Assembly (NCBI GenBank): GCA_046348855.1
Contig: JAXMDK010000016.1
Span: 1 to 64,000 of the forward strand
Length of the DNA stretch: 64,000 nucleotides
Reading direction: 5' to 3'
DNA from: TMP-24 sp046348855
Lineage (GTDB): Bacteria; Pseudomonadota; Alphaproteobacteria; Rhodobacterales; Rhodobacteraceae
Positions 55,941 through 64,000 of the stretch are shown piece after piece. Position numbers and translations under genes: made by a program. A model generated the notes under the pieces. The model saw nothing but the letters and a program-made list of their open reading frames with translations, had not been told where the DNA came from and searched no databases. Numbering within the stretch: the first letter of the stretch is position 1; every line of letters begins with the position of its first letter.

Positions 55941-58016
55941 ATGCGCGACCCCCGCTACGACATCCTGTTCGAACCCGTCCGCATCGGTCCGCTGACCACC
56001 AAAAACCGCTTCTGGCAGGTGCCGCATTGCTCGGGCATGGGCTACCGCTATCCCAATGCCGAGGCGCGGATGCGGGGGATCAAGGCCGAGGGCGGCTGGG
56101 GGGTGATCTCGACCCAGGAAGCCGAGATCCATCCGACCTCGGACATCTCGCCGGCGAACGAGGCAAGGCTTTGGAATGGCGACGATATTCCGGCCTTGCG
56201 GCTGATGACCGACGCGGTCCACGAACATGGCGCGCTGGCGGCGATCCAGCTGGTGCACAACGGCCTTCACACTGCCAACCGCTTCAGCCGGATGATCCCG
56301 CTGGCCCCGTCGCCGGCGCTTTATGACGGCAACGACCCGGTGCAGGCGCGGGCGATGGACAAGACCGACATCGCCGCCATGCGCCGCTGGTACGTGCAGG
56401 CGGCGCGGCGGGCGCGCGAGGCGGGGTTCGACGTGATCTATGTCTATGCCGGCCACGACATGAGCGTGCTGCAGCATTTCCTGTCCCGCCGCCACAACCA
56501 CCGGACCGACGAATATGGCGGCAGCTTCGAAAACCGCCTGCGGCTGTTCCGCGAGGTGATCGGCGACGTGCGCGACGCGATCGGCGACCGCGCGGCGCTG
56601 GCGGTGCGGCTGGCGGTCGACGAGCTGATGGGACCGGAAGGTATCACCTTCGACAGTGAAGGCCGCGATATCATCGCTGCGCTCGCCGAAGAGCCGGACG
56701 TGTGGGACGTGAACCTGTCGAACTGGTCGAACGACAGCCAGACCTCGCGCTTTTCCGACGAGGGTTTTCAGGAGCCGTACACCGCCTTCGTAAAGTCTGT
56801 GACGACGAAACCCGTGGTCGGCGTCGGCCGCTATACCAGCCCCGACAGCATGGTCCGGGTGGTCCGCAAGGGCATACTCGACTTCATCGGCGCGGCCCGA
56901 CCGTCGATCGCCGACCCTTTCCTGCCCCGCAAGATCGAGGAAGGCCGGATCGACGACATCCGCGAATGCATCGGCTGCAACATCTGCACCTCGGGCGACA
57001 ATACCTGCGTGCCGATGCGCTGCACCCAGAACCCGACGGTGGGCGAGGAATGGCGTCGCGGTTGGCATCCCGAACGGATCGCGCCGGCGGCCTCGCCCGA
57101 AGCCGCGCTGATCGTCGGTGGCGGGCCGGCGGGGCTCGAGGCGGCGCGGGCATTGGCCCAGCGCGGGGTCGAGGTGACGCTGGCCGAGGCCGGGACCGAA
57201 TGGGGCGGCCGGGTCAGCCGCGAAGCCCGGTTGCCGGGACTGGCGGCCTGGGGGCGGGTGCGCGACTGGCGGCTGGGGCAACTGAAGAACCTGCCGAACG
57301 CGCAGATGTATCTGCAAAGCCCGCTCTCCGCCGACGACATCCTTGCCTATGGCATCGCCCATGTGGCGCTGGCCACCGGCGGGCGCTGGCGCGCCGACGG
57401 GGTCGGGCGCACCCACCGCCGGCCGCTGCATTTCATCGCCGAGGGCGCGGTGGTGACGCCGGACGATATGATGGACCGCGGGGCGGCGGCGGTCGCGGAC
57501 CGGGGGCCGGTCGTGATCTTCGACGACGACTGGTTCTACATGGGCAGCCTGATGGCCGAGGTGGCGGCCCGCGCCGGGCGCGAGGTGACGCTGGTGACCT
57601 CCGACGTGATGGTCGGTTCGTTTTCGCAGAATACGCTGGAACAGATCCGCATCCAGAAGCAGCTTCTGGCGTTGGGGGTGCGGCTGCTGCCCAACCAGGC
57701 GCTGGCCGGGCGCGGATCGGACTGGCTGGATCTGGCCTGCACCTATTCCGGCACCGCCCGGCGGATCGATTGCGGGGTGCTGGTCCCGGTGACGGCGCGG
57801 CTGCCGGTCGCGACGCTGTGGGACGAGCTGAAGGCGCGCGAATCCGAATGGGCCGATGCCGGGCTGAAAAGCGTGACGCGGATCGGCGATTGCCTGGCAC
57901 CGGGCACGATTGCCGCCGCCAACCATTCGGGCCACCTTTATGCGCGAACCTATGGCGAGGTGCCGGACCCCGACGCCACCCCCTTCCGGCGCGAGGATCT
58001 GGCGCGGATCTACTGA
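55941..58016 (+). CDS. trimethylamine dehydrogenase-like FMN/iron-sulfur oxidoreductase
   Basis: A 691-residue protein with an OYE-type FMN barrel (about 1-340), a 4Fe-4S site and a C-terminal NAD/FAD-like domain (from VGGGPAGLEAARAL near 392). Cysteine 30 in QVPHC sits exactly where trimethylamine dehydrogenase (TMADH) binds FMN covalently. The 4Fe-4S cysteines are C343, C346, C349 and C361. The Tyr169/His172/Asp265 triad is kept. Of the three aromatic residues forming the trimethylamine cage, only one (W262) remains; the others align with E60 and D353. The substrate is therefore probably not trimethylamine. The start at 55941 has GCAGGAG upstream. Its end overlaps cobS by 7 bp, converging. 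Confidence 0.85.
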   Translation: MRDPRYDILFEPVRIGPLTTKNRFWQVPHCSGMGYRYPNAEARMRGIKAEGGWGVISTQEAEIHPTSDISPANEARLWNGDDIPALRLMTDAVHEHGALAAIQLVHNGLHTANRFSRMIPLAPSPALYDGNDPVQARAMDKTDIAAMRRWYVQAARRAREAGFDVIYVYAGHDMSVLQHFLSRRHNHRTDEYGGSFENRLRLFREVIGDVRDAIGDRAALAVRLAVDELMGPEGITFDSEGRDIIAALAEEPDVWDVNLSNWSNDSQTSRFSDEGFQEPYTAFVKSVTTKPVVGVGRYTSPDSMVRVVRKGILDFIGAARPSIADPFLPRKIEEGRIDDIRECIGCNICTSGDNTCVPMRCTQNPTVGEEWRRGWHPERIAPAASPEAALIVGGGPAGLEAARALAQRGVEVTLAEAGTEWGGRVSREARLPGLAAWGRVRDWRLGQLKNLPNAQMYLQSPLSADDILAYGIAHVALATGGRWRADGVGRTHRRPLHFIAEGAVVTPDDMMDRGAAAVADRGPVVIFDDDWFYMGSLMAEVAARAGREVTLVTSDVMVGSFSQNTLEQIRIQKQLLALGVRLLPNQALAGRGSDWLDLACTYSGTARRIDCGVLVPVTARLPVATLWDELKARESEWADAGLKSVTRIGDCLAPGTIAAANHSGHLYARTYGEVPDPDATPFRREDLARIY

Positions 58017-58765
58017 GCCGCCAGCACCAGCCAGCCGGCCAGTTCCGCGACCTGCTGGGTCGCGCCTAGCACATCGCCGGTCTGCCCGCCGATCTTGCGG
58101 CGGGCAAGCAGCCCCAGCCCGGCGGCAGCGGCTGCCATGACCGGCAGGGCCAGCCATTTTCCGGCCGGCAGGCACAGGGCAAGCGCCACGACGCCCAAGC
58201 CGACCGCGGCCGCGACCCGGGCGGGTTCGATCCCGCCCGCCGCCCGGCCCAGCCCGTCCGGCCGCGCCGGCGGCAGAAGCCACAGCGCAACCGGCATGGC
58301 GGCGCGGCTGGCGGCTGACAGGCCGACCAGCGCCGCGCCACCCATACCGTGCGGCAGGCTGGCCAGCGCCCCCACCCGGATCAGCAGGGAAAAGCCCAAG
58401 GCCAGCGCGCCATAGCTGCCGATCCGGCTGTCGCGCATGATCTCCAGCCGCCGCGCGGCATCGCGCCCGCCCCAGAATCCGTCGGCCAGATCGGCCAGCC
58501 CATCCTCGTGCAATCCGCCGGTGGCAAGGACCAGCGCCAGGATTGCCAGCGCCGCCGCCAGGAACGGCGGCAGGCCGGCCCGCAGCGCCGCGCAATCGAC
58601 GATGGCCGCGATCAGCCCGATGGTGGCCCCGACCAGCGGCCAGGCCCAGGCCGAGGCGCCCATCGCCGGCGCCTCGCCCCTTATCCGCCCGACCGGCAGG
58701 CGGCTGAGCGTCAGGAACGCCATCCTGAGTTCATCCAGCACCCGCGCGGCCGGAGCGGAGGTCAT
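58010..58765 (-). CDS. cobS: adenosylcobinamide-GDP ribazoletransferase
   Basis: A 251-residue inner-membrane enzyme (also called CobV). It joins alpha-ribazole to adenosylcobinamide-GDP, the final assembly step of adenosylcobalamin. GGLHEDGLADLADGFWGG (about 83-100) is the conserved metal-binding acidic motif. R-LEIMRDSRIGSYGALAL follows, then multiple hydrophobic helices. The start at 58765 overlaps cobT by 4 bp. It is the last gene of cobU-cobT-cobS. Confidence 0.94.
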   Translation of the reverse strand: MTSAPAARVLDELRMAFLTLSRLPVGRIRGEAPAMGASAWAWPLVGATIGLIAAIVDCAALRAGLPPFLAAALAILALVLATGGLHEDGLADLADGFWGGRDAARRLEIMRDSRIGSYGALALGFSLLIRVGALASLPHGMGGAALVGLSAASRAAMPVALWLLPPARPDGLGRAAGGIEPARVAAAVGLGVVALALCLPAGKWLALPVMAAAAAGLGLLARRKIGGQTGDVLGATQQVAELAGWLVLAAQ

Positions 58766-59778
58766 GCCTCGGACACGCCGGCTTCGCCAAAGGTGGCCAT
58801 GCCGTTGTGGCAGGCCAGCGCCGACCGCACGATGCCGAGCGCCAACGCCGCACCCGAGCCTTCGCCCAGCCGCATGTCGAATTCCAGCACCGGTCGCTTG
58901 CCGATCGCGGCCAGAAGCTTGCGGTGGCCGGGTTCGGCGCTGGCATGGCCGACAAGGCAATGGTCCAGAAGCCGCGGATCGGCCACCGCCAGCACCGCCG
59001 CCGCCGCCGTACAGATGAACCCGTCGAGGATGACCGGCACCCGCGCCGCCCGTGCCGCCAGCACCGCGCCGCAGATCGCCGCCTGTTCGCGCCCGCCGAG
59101 CGCCGCGAGAATCGCCCCGGCATCGCCTTTCGTCCCGGCATGGAGCGCGAGGCCGCGTTCGATCGCGCCGACCTTCCGGGCGATTCCGGCCGTGTCAGAG
59201 CCGGTTCCGGGGCCGACCCAGTCCCGCGCCGCGCCGCCGAAGCAGGCCGAGGCCAGCGCCGCCGCGACCGTCGAATTGCCGATGCCCATTTCGCCCAGGA
59301 TCAGGATGTCGGCGCCCTCGTCCACCGCCGCCGCACCACGGTTCAATGCCTCAAGCGTTTCCACCTCGGTCATCGCCGGACCTTCGGTGAAATCGGCGGT
59401 CGGCTGGTCGAGATCGAGCGCGATGACGTTCAGGTCGGCCCCGTTCACCCGGCAAAGCTGGTTGATCGCTGCGCCGCCCGCCTGGAAGTTCGCCACCATC
59501 TGCGCGGTCACTTCCTGCGGATAGGGGTTCACGCCCTGGGCGCAGATGCCGTGGTTGCCGGCAAAGACCAGCGCCTGCGCCCGCCAGATTTCCGGCCGCA
59601 CGGTGGCGCGCCAGGTGGCCATGAACTCGGCGATCTCCTCCAGCCGGCCCAGCGACCCCGGCGGCTTGGTCAGGCTGTTCTGCCGAGCCCGGGCACCCTC
59701 GGCGGCCGCCGTGTCGGCGGCGGGCAGGCGGGCGGCCAGCCCGGGCAGGTCGGAAAGGGAGGCAAGCGTGTAGGTCAT
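58762..59778 (-). CDS. cobT: nicotinate-nucleotide-dimethylbenzimidazole phosphoribosyltransferase
   Basis: A 338-residue enzyme that makes alpha-ribazole phosphate from dimethylbenzimidazole and nicotinate mononucleotide. LTKPPGSLGRLEEIA (about 36-50), FAGNHGICAQGVNPYP, GEMGIGNSTVAAAL near 175 and the catalytic glutamate in RLGEGSGAALALGIVR near 305 are all present. It lies one base after cobU and overlaps cobS. Cytosolic. Confidence 0.96.
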   Translation of the reverse strand: MTYTLASLSDLPGLAARLPAADTAAAEGARARQNSLTKPPGSLGRLEEIAEFMATWRATVRPEIWRAQALVFAGNHGICAQGVNPYPQEVTAQMVANFQAGGAAINQLCRVNGADLNVIALDLDQPTADFTEGPAMTEVETLEALNRGAAAVDEGADILILGEMGIGNSTVAAALASACFGGAARDWVGPGTGSDTAGIARKVGAIERGLALHAGTKGDAGAILAALGGREQAAICGAVLAARAARVPVILDGFICTAAAAVLAVADPRLLDHCLVGHASAEPGHRKLLAAIGKRPVLEFDMRLGEGSGAALALGIVRSALACHNGMATFGEAGVSEA

Positions 59779-59779
59779 G

Positions 59780-60286
59780 TCATTTCACCTTCAGGGGCAG
59801 GCCGGCGACGGCGAGGATGACTTCATCCGCGACCGCCGCGACCTGCTGGTTAATCTGCCCGGCCGCATCGCGGAAATCACGGGCAAGTCTGTTTTCCGGC
59901 ACGATCCCCGCGCCGACTTCGTTGGTGACGATCACCACCGGATCGGTCTGTCGCGGCAGGACCGCGCAAAGGTCGCGCCCCGCTGCCTGCCAGTCCTGCC
60001 CGGCCAGCATCAGGTTGGTCAGCCACAGCGTCAGGCAGTCGATCAGGCGCGGCCCGTGGCCGTCCGTCGCCCGCAGCGCGCCGGGCAGATCGAAGGGCGC
60101 GGGATGGTCGGTCCATTCCGGCCCCCGCCGCGCCCGGTGGGCGGCGACCCGCGCCGCCATTTCGCCGTCGCGCACCTCGGCGGTGGCGATGTAGGTCGCG
60201 CGCGGGCCGAAGGACAGCGCCTTCGTCTCGGCAATGACGCTTTTGCCCGACCGCGCGCCTCCGGTGATAAGTATCGTCTTGCCCAT
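59780..60286 (-). CDS. cobU: adenosylcobinamide kinase / adenosylcobinamide-phosphate guanylyltransferase
   Basis: A 168-residue bifunctional enzyme (CobP/CobU). It phosphorylates adenosylcobinamide and adds GMP. The P-loop is GGARSGKS at residues 8-15. The guanylylation histidine is expected in RVAAHRARRG near 49, and VTNEVGAGIVPENRLARDFRD near 118 is family-diagnostic. The start at 60286 places the P-loop correctly. It is first of the leftward cobU-cobT-cobS unit and divergent from bluF by 51 bp. Confidence 0.95.
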   Translation of the reverse strand: MGKTILITGGARSGKSVIAETKALSFGPRATYIATAEVRDGEMAARVAAHRARRGPEWTDHPAPFDLPGALRATDGHGPRLIDCLTLWLTNLMLAGQDWQAAGRDLCAVLPRQTDPVVIVTNEVGAGIVPENRLARDFRDAAGQINQQVAAVADEVILAVAGLPLKVK

Positions 60287-60337
60287 GGCCCGGTGACAAA
60301 GCAGAAACGGGCCGGCCACGGAAGGGGGAATGCGACA

Positions 60338-60916
60338 GTGGAAGGGGCGGGCGCGACAGAGCTTATTTTGATCCGCCATGCGCCGGCGCTGAACGGCGGG
60401 CGGCTGTGCGGACGCACCGATGTCGCCGCCGACCTGAGCGATGCTGCGGCCGTCGCGGCGACGGCACGGGCACTCGGCCGGCCGGTGCGGCTGGTGGTCA
60501 GCCCGGCGCTCCGCTGCCGGCAGACGGCCGGCGCACTGTGGCCGGGCCTTGCCGCCATTTCCGATCCGCGCCTGTGGGAACAGGATTTCGGCCGCTGGGA
60601 TGGCCGCCCGCTGGCCGACCTGCCCGATCTCGGCCCCCTGTCGCGCGCCGAACTGGCCGCGCATCGCCCGCCCGAAGGGGAAAGCTTCGCCGATCTCTGC
60701 GCCCGCGTGGCACCGGCCATCGCCGCCATCGCCGCCGAAGGGCCAGCGACCATCGTCGCTCATGCCGGGATCGTGCGGGCCGCGCTGGCCCTGGCGCTCG
60801 GCGATGGCGCGGCGGGGCTCGGCTTCCAGGTCGCGCCCCTGTCGGTCACGCGGCTGGTCGCGTTGGGCGGCGGACACTGGTCGATCGGTTCGGTCAACTG
60901 GACAGCGCCGGCATGA
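60338..60916 (+). CDS. bluF: histidine phosphatase, alpha-ribazole-5'-phosphate phosphatase
   Basis: A 192-residue phosphoglycerate-mutase-fold phosphatase. LILIRHAPALNGGRLCGRTD (about 9-28) carries the catalytic RH pair. The partner histidine is in IVAHAGIVRAAL near 140. In B12 loci this family (CobC of enterics, BluF in Rhodobacter) removes the phosphate from alpha-ribazole phosphate or cobalamin phosphate. The start is GTG at 60338 behind a GGGGGA site, with no in-frame ATG. It overlaps bluE by 4 bp. Confidence 0.88.
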   Translation: MEGAGATELILIRHAPALNGGRLCGRTDVAADLSDAAAVAATARALGRPVRLVVSPALRCRQTAGALWPGLAAISDPRLWEQDFGRWDGRPLADLPDLGPLSRAELAAHRPPEGESFADLCARVAPAIAAIAAEGPATIVAHAGIVRAALALALGDGAAGLGFQVAPLSVTRLVALGGGHWSIGSVNWTAPA

Positions 60917-61707
60917 TCCGCGTCGAGGGGCATTTCGGCGAACTGATGCAGGGCCGGATCGGGCCGGGAGGGCCGGTGGCTTTGGTCAGCCTGCCCTGTC
61001 CGGCGCTGGCGGTCGAGGCGCAGCGCTCGCCGTTGGCCGATCCGCACGGGCTTCTGGCGCCGGGGCGGGCGCGGGCGCTGTTGGCGGCGCTGGACCTGCC
61101 CGACCCCGGCCCCTTCACACTGACCGCGACGATGCCGCGCGGCGGCGGCGCCGGGGCCTCGACGGCGGCGCTGGTGGCGCTGGCCCGTCTGGCCGGATCG
61201 GACCATGCCCCCGACGCGCTGGCCCGCGCCTGTGTCGCCGTCGAAGGCGCCAGCGATCCGCTGATGTATCCCGCGCCCGAAAGGCTGCTCTGGGCCTCGC
61301 GGCGGGCCGAGGTGCTGGCGACCCTGCCGCCCCTGCCCCGCCTGGCGGTGATCGGCGGCTTTCACGGGCCGAACCGGCGCACCGATCCCTTGGACGACGA
61401 CTTTCCCGACATCGCCGATCTGGTCGGCCCATGGGAACGGGCGGCGGCGGCCGGCGACCTTCGCACCATCGCCCGGCTCGCCAGCACCTCGGCCCGCCGG
61501 ACGCTGGAGCGCCGTGGCCCGCACCCGGACCCGACCGAGGCGGTGGCCGAAGCCGCCGGGGCCCTGGGCTTTGTCATTGCCCATACCGGATCGGCCCGAG
61601 GGCTGATATTCCCCGAAGGATCGATTCCCCTTTCGGCGCACGACCGGCTTGCCCGCGCCGGTTTCCGGCGGATTGTGAGTTTTGCGGTGGGAGGTTGTGC
61701 AGGATGA
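60913..61707 (+). CDS. bluE: L-threonine kinase of B12 nucleotide-loop assembly (BluE/PduX type)
   Basis: A 264-residue GHMP-type kinase. The ATP loop is PRGGGAGASTAALVAL (about 74-89), and IRVEGHFGELMQGRIGPGGP opens the domain as in PduX and BluE. It should phosphorylate threonine, giving the substrate of the downstream decarboxylase and so the aminopropanol linker of cobalamin. BluE is the Rhodobacterales counterpart of PduX (known). It overlaps bluF and cbiB by 4 bp each. Confidence 0.86.
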   Translation: MIRVEGHFGELMQGRIGPGGPVALVSLPCPALAVEAQRSPLADPHGLLAPGRARALLAALDLPDPGPFTLTATMPRGGGAGASTAALVALARLAGSDHAPDALARACVAVEGASDPLMYPAPERLLWASRRAEVLATLPPLPRLAVIGGFHGPNRRTDPLDDDFPDIADLVGPWERAAAAGDLRTIARLASTSARRTLERRGPHPDPTEAVAEAAGALGFVIAHTGSARGLIFPEGSIPLSAHDRLARAGFRRIVSFAVGGCAG

Positions 61708-62645
61708 CGAATGCCGGGATCATGCTGGTCGCGCTGGCCATCGAGGCCGTCGTGGGCTGGCCGGATGTCCTCTTTGCCATGATCGGCCATCCGGTGACCT
61801 GGATCGGCCGGCTTATCACCCGGCTGGACAAATGGCTGAACCTCGCCGGGACCGATGAAAACGACCGGCGACTGGCCGGGGTGGCGGCGGCGCTGCTGGT
61901 GATCGTGGTGGCGGCGATCGCCGGGATGATCCTGCGCTGGCTGCTGCCGGAGACGCTGACGGGCCTGCTGATCGCGGCGGTGATCTGCTGGCCGCTGCTG
62001 GCGGCGCGGTCGCTTTACACCCATGTCGCCGCCGTGGCCCGGCCGCTGGCCGAGGGCGACCTGATCGCGGCGCGGGCGGCGGTGGCCCGCGTCGTCGGAC
62101 GCGACCCGCAGCAGCTGGACGAAGCGGGGGTGGCCCGCGCCGCCCTGGAAAGCCTGGCCGAAAATGCCTCGGACGGGGTGATCGCGCCGCTTTTCTGGGG
62201 GGTGCTGTTCGGCCTGCCCGGCATTGCCGCCTACAAGGCGATCAACACGCTGGATTCGATGATCGGCCACAAGACGCCGCGCCACATGGCCTTCGGCTGG
62301 GCGGCGGCGCGGATCGACGACCTGGCCAACCTGATACCGGCCCGGCTGACCGGGCTTCTGTTCGCGGCGACCTCACCCAATGCGCCGGCCGCGTTCGGCT
62401 GCATGGTGCGCGACGCCGGCAAGCACCGCTCGCCCAACGCCGGCTGGCCCGAGGCGGCAATGGCCGCGTCGCTGGGCGTGCGGCTGTCGGGGCCGCGCAC
62501 CTATGACGATCATGTCGCCGACGAACCCTGGATCAACGGCGAGGCGCCCGACCCCGGCGCGCGCGACCTGGAACGCGGCCTGCGCCACTACCGGACGATG
62601 ATGCTGGCGGTGGCGGCGCTCTTGGCCATCCTCTGGCTGGTCTGA
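61704..62645 (+). CDS. cbiB: adenosylcobinamide-phosphate synthase
   Basis: A 313-residue inner-membrane protein (CbiB; CobD in Pseudomonas naming). It attaches aminopropanol phosphate to adenosylcobyric acid. HPVTWIGRLI near 30, ESLAENASDGVIAPLFWGVLFG (about 152-173), YKAINTLDSMIGHK and CMVRDAGKHRSPNAGWPEAAMA are strongly conserved family blocks. Several hydrophobic helices are present. It overlaps bluE and is followed 2 bp later by the decarboxylase. Confidence 0.95.
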   Translation: MTNAGIMLVALAIEAVVGWPDVLFAMIGHPVTWIGRLITRLDKWLNLAGTDENDRRLAGVAAALLVIVVAAIAGMILRWLLPETLTGLLIAAVICWPLLAARSLYTHVAAVARPLAEGDLIAARAAVARVVGRDPQQLDEAGVARAALESLAENASDGVIAPLFWGVLFGLPGIAAYKAINTLDSMIGHKTPRHMAFGWAAARIDDLANLIPARLTGLLFAATSPNAPAAFGCMVRDAGKHRSPNAGWPEAAMAASLGVRLSGPRTYDDHVADEPWINGEAPDPGARDLERGLRHYRTMMLAVAALLAILWLV

Positions 62646-62647
62646 CG

Positions 62648-63613
62648 ATGCGCGACCACGGCGGCAACATCGACCGGGCGGTCGGGATCTTCGGTGGACC
62701 GGCGGCGGACTGGATCGACCTGTCGACCGGCATCAACCGGGTGCCCTACCCGCTGCCGGCCCTGCCCGCCACTGCCTGGACGCAACTGCCGACAGCCAGC
62801 GCGCGCGACGGGCTGATCGCCGCCGCCCGCGCCGCCTACGGCACATCGGCGGCGATCCTGCCGGTGGCTGGCGCCCAGGGGGCGATCCAGATGATCCCCC
62901 GGCTCGGGCCGCCCGGACTGGCACGGGTGCTGTCGCCGACCTACAACGAACATGCCGCAAGTCTGTCGGCGGCGGGCTGGCGGGTCGAAACCGTCTCTGA
63001 TCCAGCCGAAATCGCCGGGGCCGACCTGGGTGTGATTGTCAATCCGAACAACCCCGACGGGCGGGAAAGCACACCCGCGGCGCTCCGCGATCTGGCGGGA
63101 AAGGTCGGGCGGCTGGTCGTCGACGAAAGCTTTGCCGACATGACGCCCGGCCTGTCGGTCGCCGCTTCGGCCGGGCAGCCGGGGCTTCTGGTGCTGCGGT
63201 CGTTCGGCAAGTTCTACGGGCTGGCCGGGCTGCGGCTGGGCTTCGTGCTGGGCGATGAGGCCGAGATCGCCCGACTGGCGGCGATGGCCGGCCCCTGGCC
63301 GGTGTCGGGCGCGGCAATCGAGGTCGGGCGCGTGGCGCTGGCCGACCGGGCCTGGGCCGCCGCAACCATCGCCCGCCTGCAGGACGAAGCGCACCGGGTC
63401 GACGGGCTGGCGGCACGGGCGGGCTGGCAGCCGCTTGGTGGCACCACGCTCTTTCGCCTCTACGATACGCCCGATGCACCCGCCGCGCAGGCGCGGCTGG
63501 CACGGGCGCGGATCTGGTCGCGGATCTTTCCGTGGTCGGCCCGCTGGCTGCGGCTGGGGCTGCCCGGCGGCGACGCCGAATGGGCGCGCCTGGAACGGGC
63601 GCTGGCAGTCTAA
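62648..63613 (+). CDS. cobD: threonine-phosphate decarboxylase
   Basis: A 321-residue class I aminotransferase-fold PLP enzyme. It makes (R)-1-amino-2-propanol phosphate from threonine phosphate (CobD of Salmonella; CobC in Rhodobacter/Pseudomonas naming). DHGGNIDRA at the N-terminus, DLSTGINRVPYPLP, VNPNNPDGR, VDESFAD and the PLP lysine in RSFGKFYGLAGLRLG near 186 fit the family. It follows cbiB by 2 bp and uses the product of bluE. It converges with the next gene with a 4-bp overlap. Confidence 0.93.
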   Translation: MRDHGGNIDRAVGIFGGPAADWIDLSTGINRVPYPLPALPATAWTQLPTASARDGLIAAARAAYGTSAAILPVAGAQGAIQMIPRLGPPGLARVLSPTYNEHAASLSAAGWRVETVSDPAEIAGADLGVIVNPNNPDGRESTPAALRDLAGKVGRLVVDESFADMTPGLSVAASAGQPGLLVLRSFGKFYGLAGLRLGFVLGDEAEIARLAAMAGPWPVSGAAIEVGRVALADRAWAAATIARLQDEAHRVDGLAARAGWQPLGGTTLFRLYDTPDAPAAQARLARARIWSRIFPWSARWLRLGLPGGDAEWARLERALAV

Positions 63614-64000
63614 CCGCGAACCGGCATGGCAAGACCGCCGAGCCGCGCCGCCGCCGCGCGCCCGGCATGGCGGCCGCTGGCCATACAGGCGGTCAGCAGG
63701 TAGCCGCCGGTCGGCGCTTCCCAGTCGAGCATTTCGCCGGCGGCGAACAGGCCGGGGATCGCCTTCAGTTCCAGCCCGCCGGTCAGGCCGTCGCCGCGGA
63801 TACCGCCGGCCGACGAAATCGCCTCGGCAAGCGGGCGCGGTCCGCCGTGCGGCACCGGCAGCGCCTTGACCAGCCGGGCCAGTGCGTCAGGGTCGCGCGG
63901 CAGGGGCTGGCCCCATTCCAGCAGCAGCGCCAGCCGCATCGGATCGGACAGCACCGACTTGCGCAGGAAATTTCCGATGCTGTCGCTTCGGCGCGGGCGC
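63610..64000 (-). CDS. HI0933-type NAD(P)/FAD flavoprotein (C-terminal part only)
   Basis: The gene runs off the right edge; about 129 C-terminal residues are visible. GGLELKAIPGLFAAGEMLDWEAPTGGYLLTACMASGR (G82 to R118 approximately) is the closing FAD-binding part of the HI0933/aminoacetone-oxidase-like flavoproteins, and the preceding region has TS-type SAGGIRGDGL. Function of this family is poorly known. The stop codon overlaps the converging cobD stop by 4 bp. Confidence 0.82.
   Translation of the reverse strand, partial: RPRRSDSIGNFLRKSVLSDPMRLALLLEWGQPLPRDPDALARLVKALPVPHGGPRPLAEAISSAGGIRGDGLTGGLELKAIPGLFAAGEMLDWEAPTGGYLLTACMASGRHAGRAAAARLGGLAMPVRG

Noticed and set aside
60287..60337. 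Cobalamin riboswitch in the divergent cobU/bluF promoter
   Set aside because: The gap is only 51 bp, far too short for the roughly 200-base cobalamin riboswitch, and no B12-box-like sequence was seen.

Overview
The window is a 64 kb stretch of dense, very GC-rich chromosome. Gene content points to an alphaproteobacterium of the Rhodobacterales (Rhodobacter/Paracoccus-type). Supporting marks are a BluE-type threonine kinase in the B12 locus, tandem dimethylglycine-dehydrogenase-like genes beside a non-pyrrolysine MttB homologue, a saccharopine-type lysine catabolic run, and ATGA start/stop overlaps throughout. I saw no rRNA, tRNA, CRISPR array, prophage or intact insertion sequence.

Layout. 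1-5.5 kb: end of a methyltransferase gene, hemH, two tandem copies of a tiny exported membrane peptide, two L,D-transpeptidase-fold proteins around a CAP-domain lipoprotein, and an RNA m5U methyltransferase. 5.5-9.3 kb: two paralogous ABC exporter half-transporters. 9.3-15 kb: LysE exporter, CCA-adding enzyme, two Nudix hydrolases, Hsp33, and a response-regulator/PP2C phosphatase facing an HPt protein. 15-29 kb: one long minus-strand run with HyuA-like ATPase, GMC oxidoreductase, Cys/Met-type PLP enzyme, 3-hydroxyisobutyrate-dehydrogenase-like reductase, aldehyde dehydrogenase, MttB-like methyltransferase and two FAD/folate demethylating dehydrogenases. A LysR gene faces this run across a perfect T-N11-A palindrome. 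29-42.6 kb: amino-acid and peptide catabolism: threonine deaminase, a complete Dpp-type dipeptide ABC system with an M24 peptidase and cupin-XRE regulator, a class V aminotransferase, and tdh/kbl with a second cupin-XRE regulator.

42.6-52.1 kb: LysR, a class I aminotransferase, glutaryl-CoA dehydrogenase, a fused two-domain 2-oxoacid dehydrogenase E1, an aberrant malonyltransferase-fold protein, an ALDH7 (aminoadipate semialdehyde type) and a saccharopine dehydrogenase. Read together they lay out lysine catabolism from saccharopine to crotonyl-CoA. 52.3-53.5 kb: two HupE/UreJ-type membrane proteins. 53.5-55.9 kb: a small accessory patch with an orphan Fic protein of lower GC and an orphan BrnA-like antitoxin. 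55.9-63.6 kb: a trimethylamine-dehydrogenase-like flavoprotein, then the divergent nucleotide-loop half of B12 synthesis (cobU-cobT-cobS leftward; bluF-bluE-cbiB-cobD rightward). The window ends inside an HI0933-type flavoprotein gene.

How it fits together: the dominant theme is use of amino acids, peptides and methylated amines as carbon and nitrogen. The MttB-like enzyme should need a corrinoid, and B12 assembly genes lie 35 kb away. The folate-binding domains of the two demethylating dehydrogenases would capture the released C1 units. The least explained items are: the malonyltransferase-fold protein that lacks the malonyl-binding arginine; the amine-dehydrogenase-like enzyme with a dismantled trimethylamine cage; four GGGACG boxes spaced exactly 11 bp upstream of the BrnA-like gene; a dispersed intergenic palindrome family; and the duplicated leader-plus-peptide genes near hemH. 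All functional calls are from reading the sequence; no database search was run.
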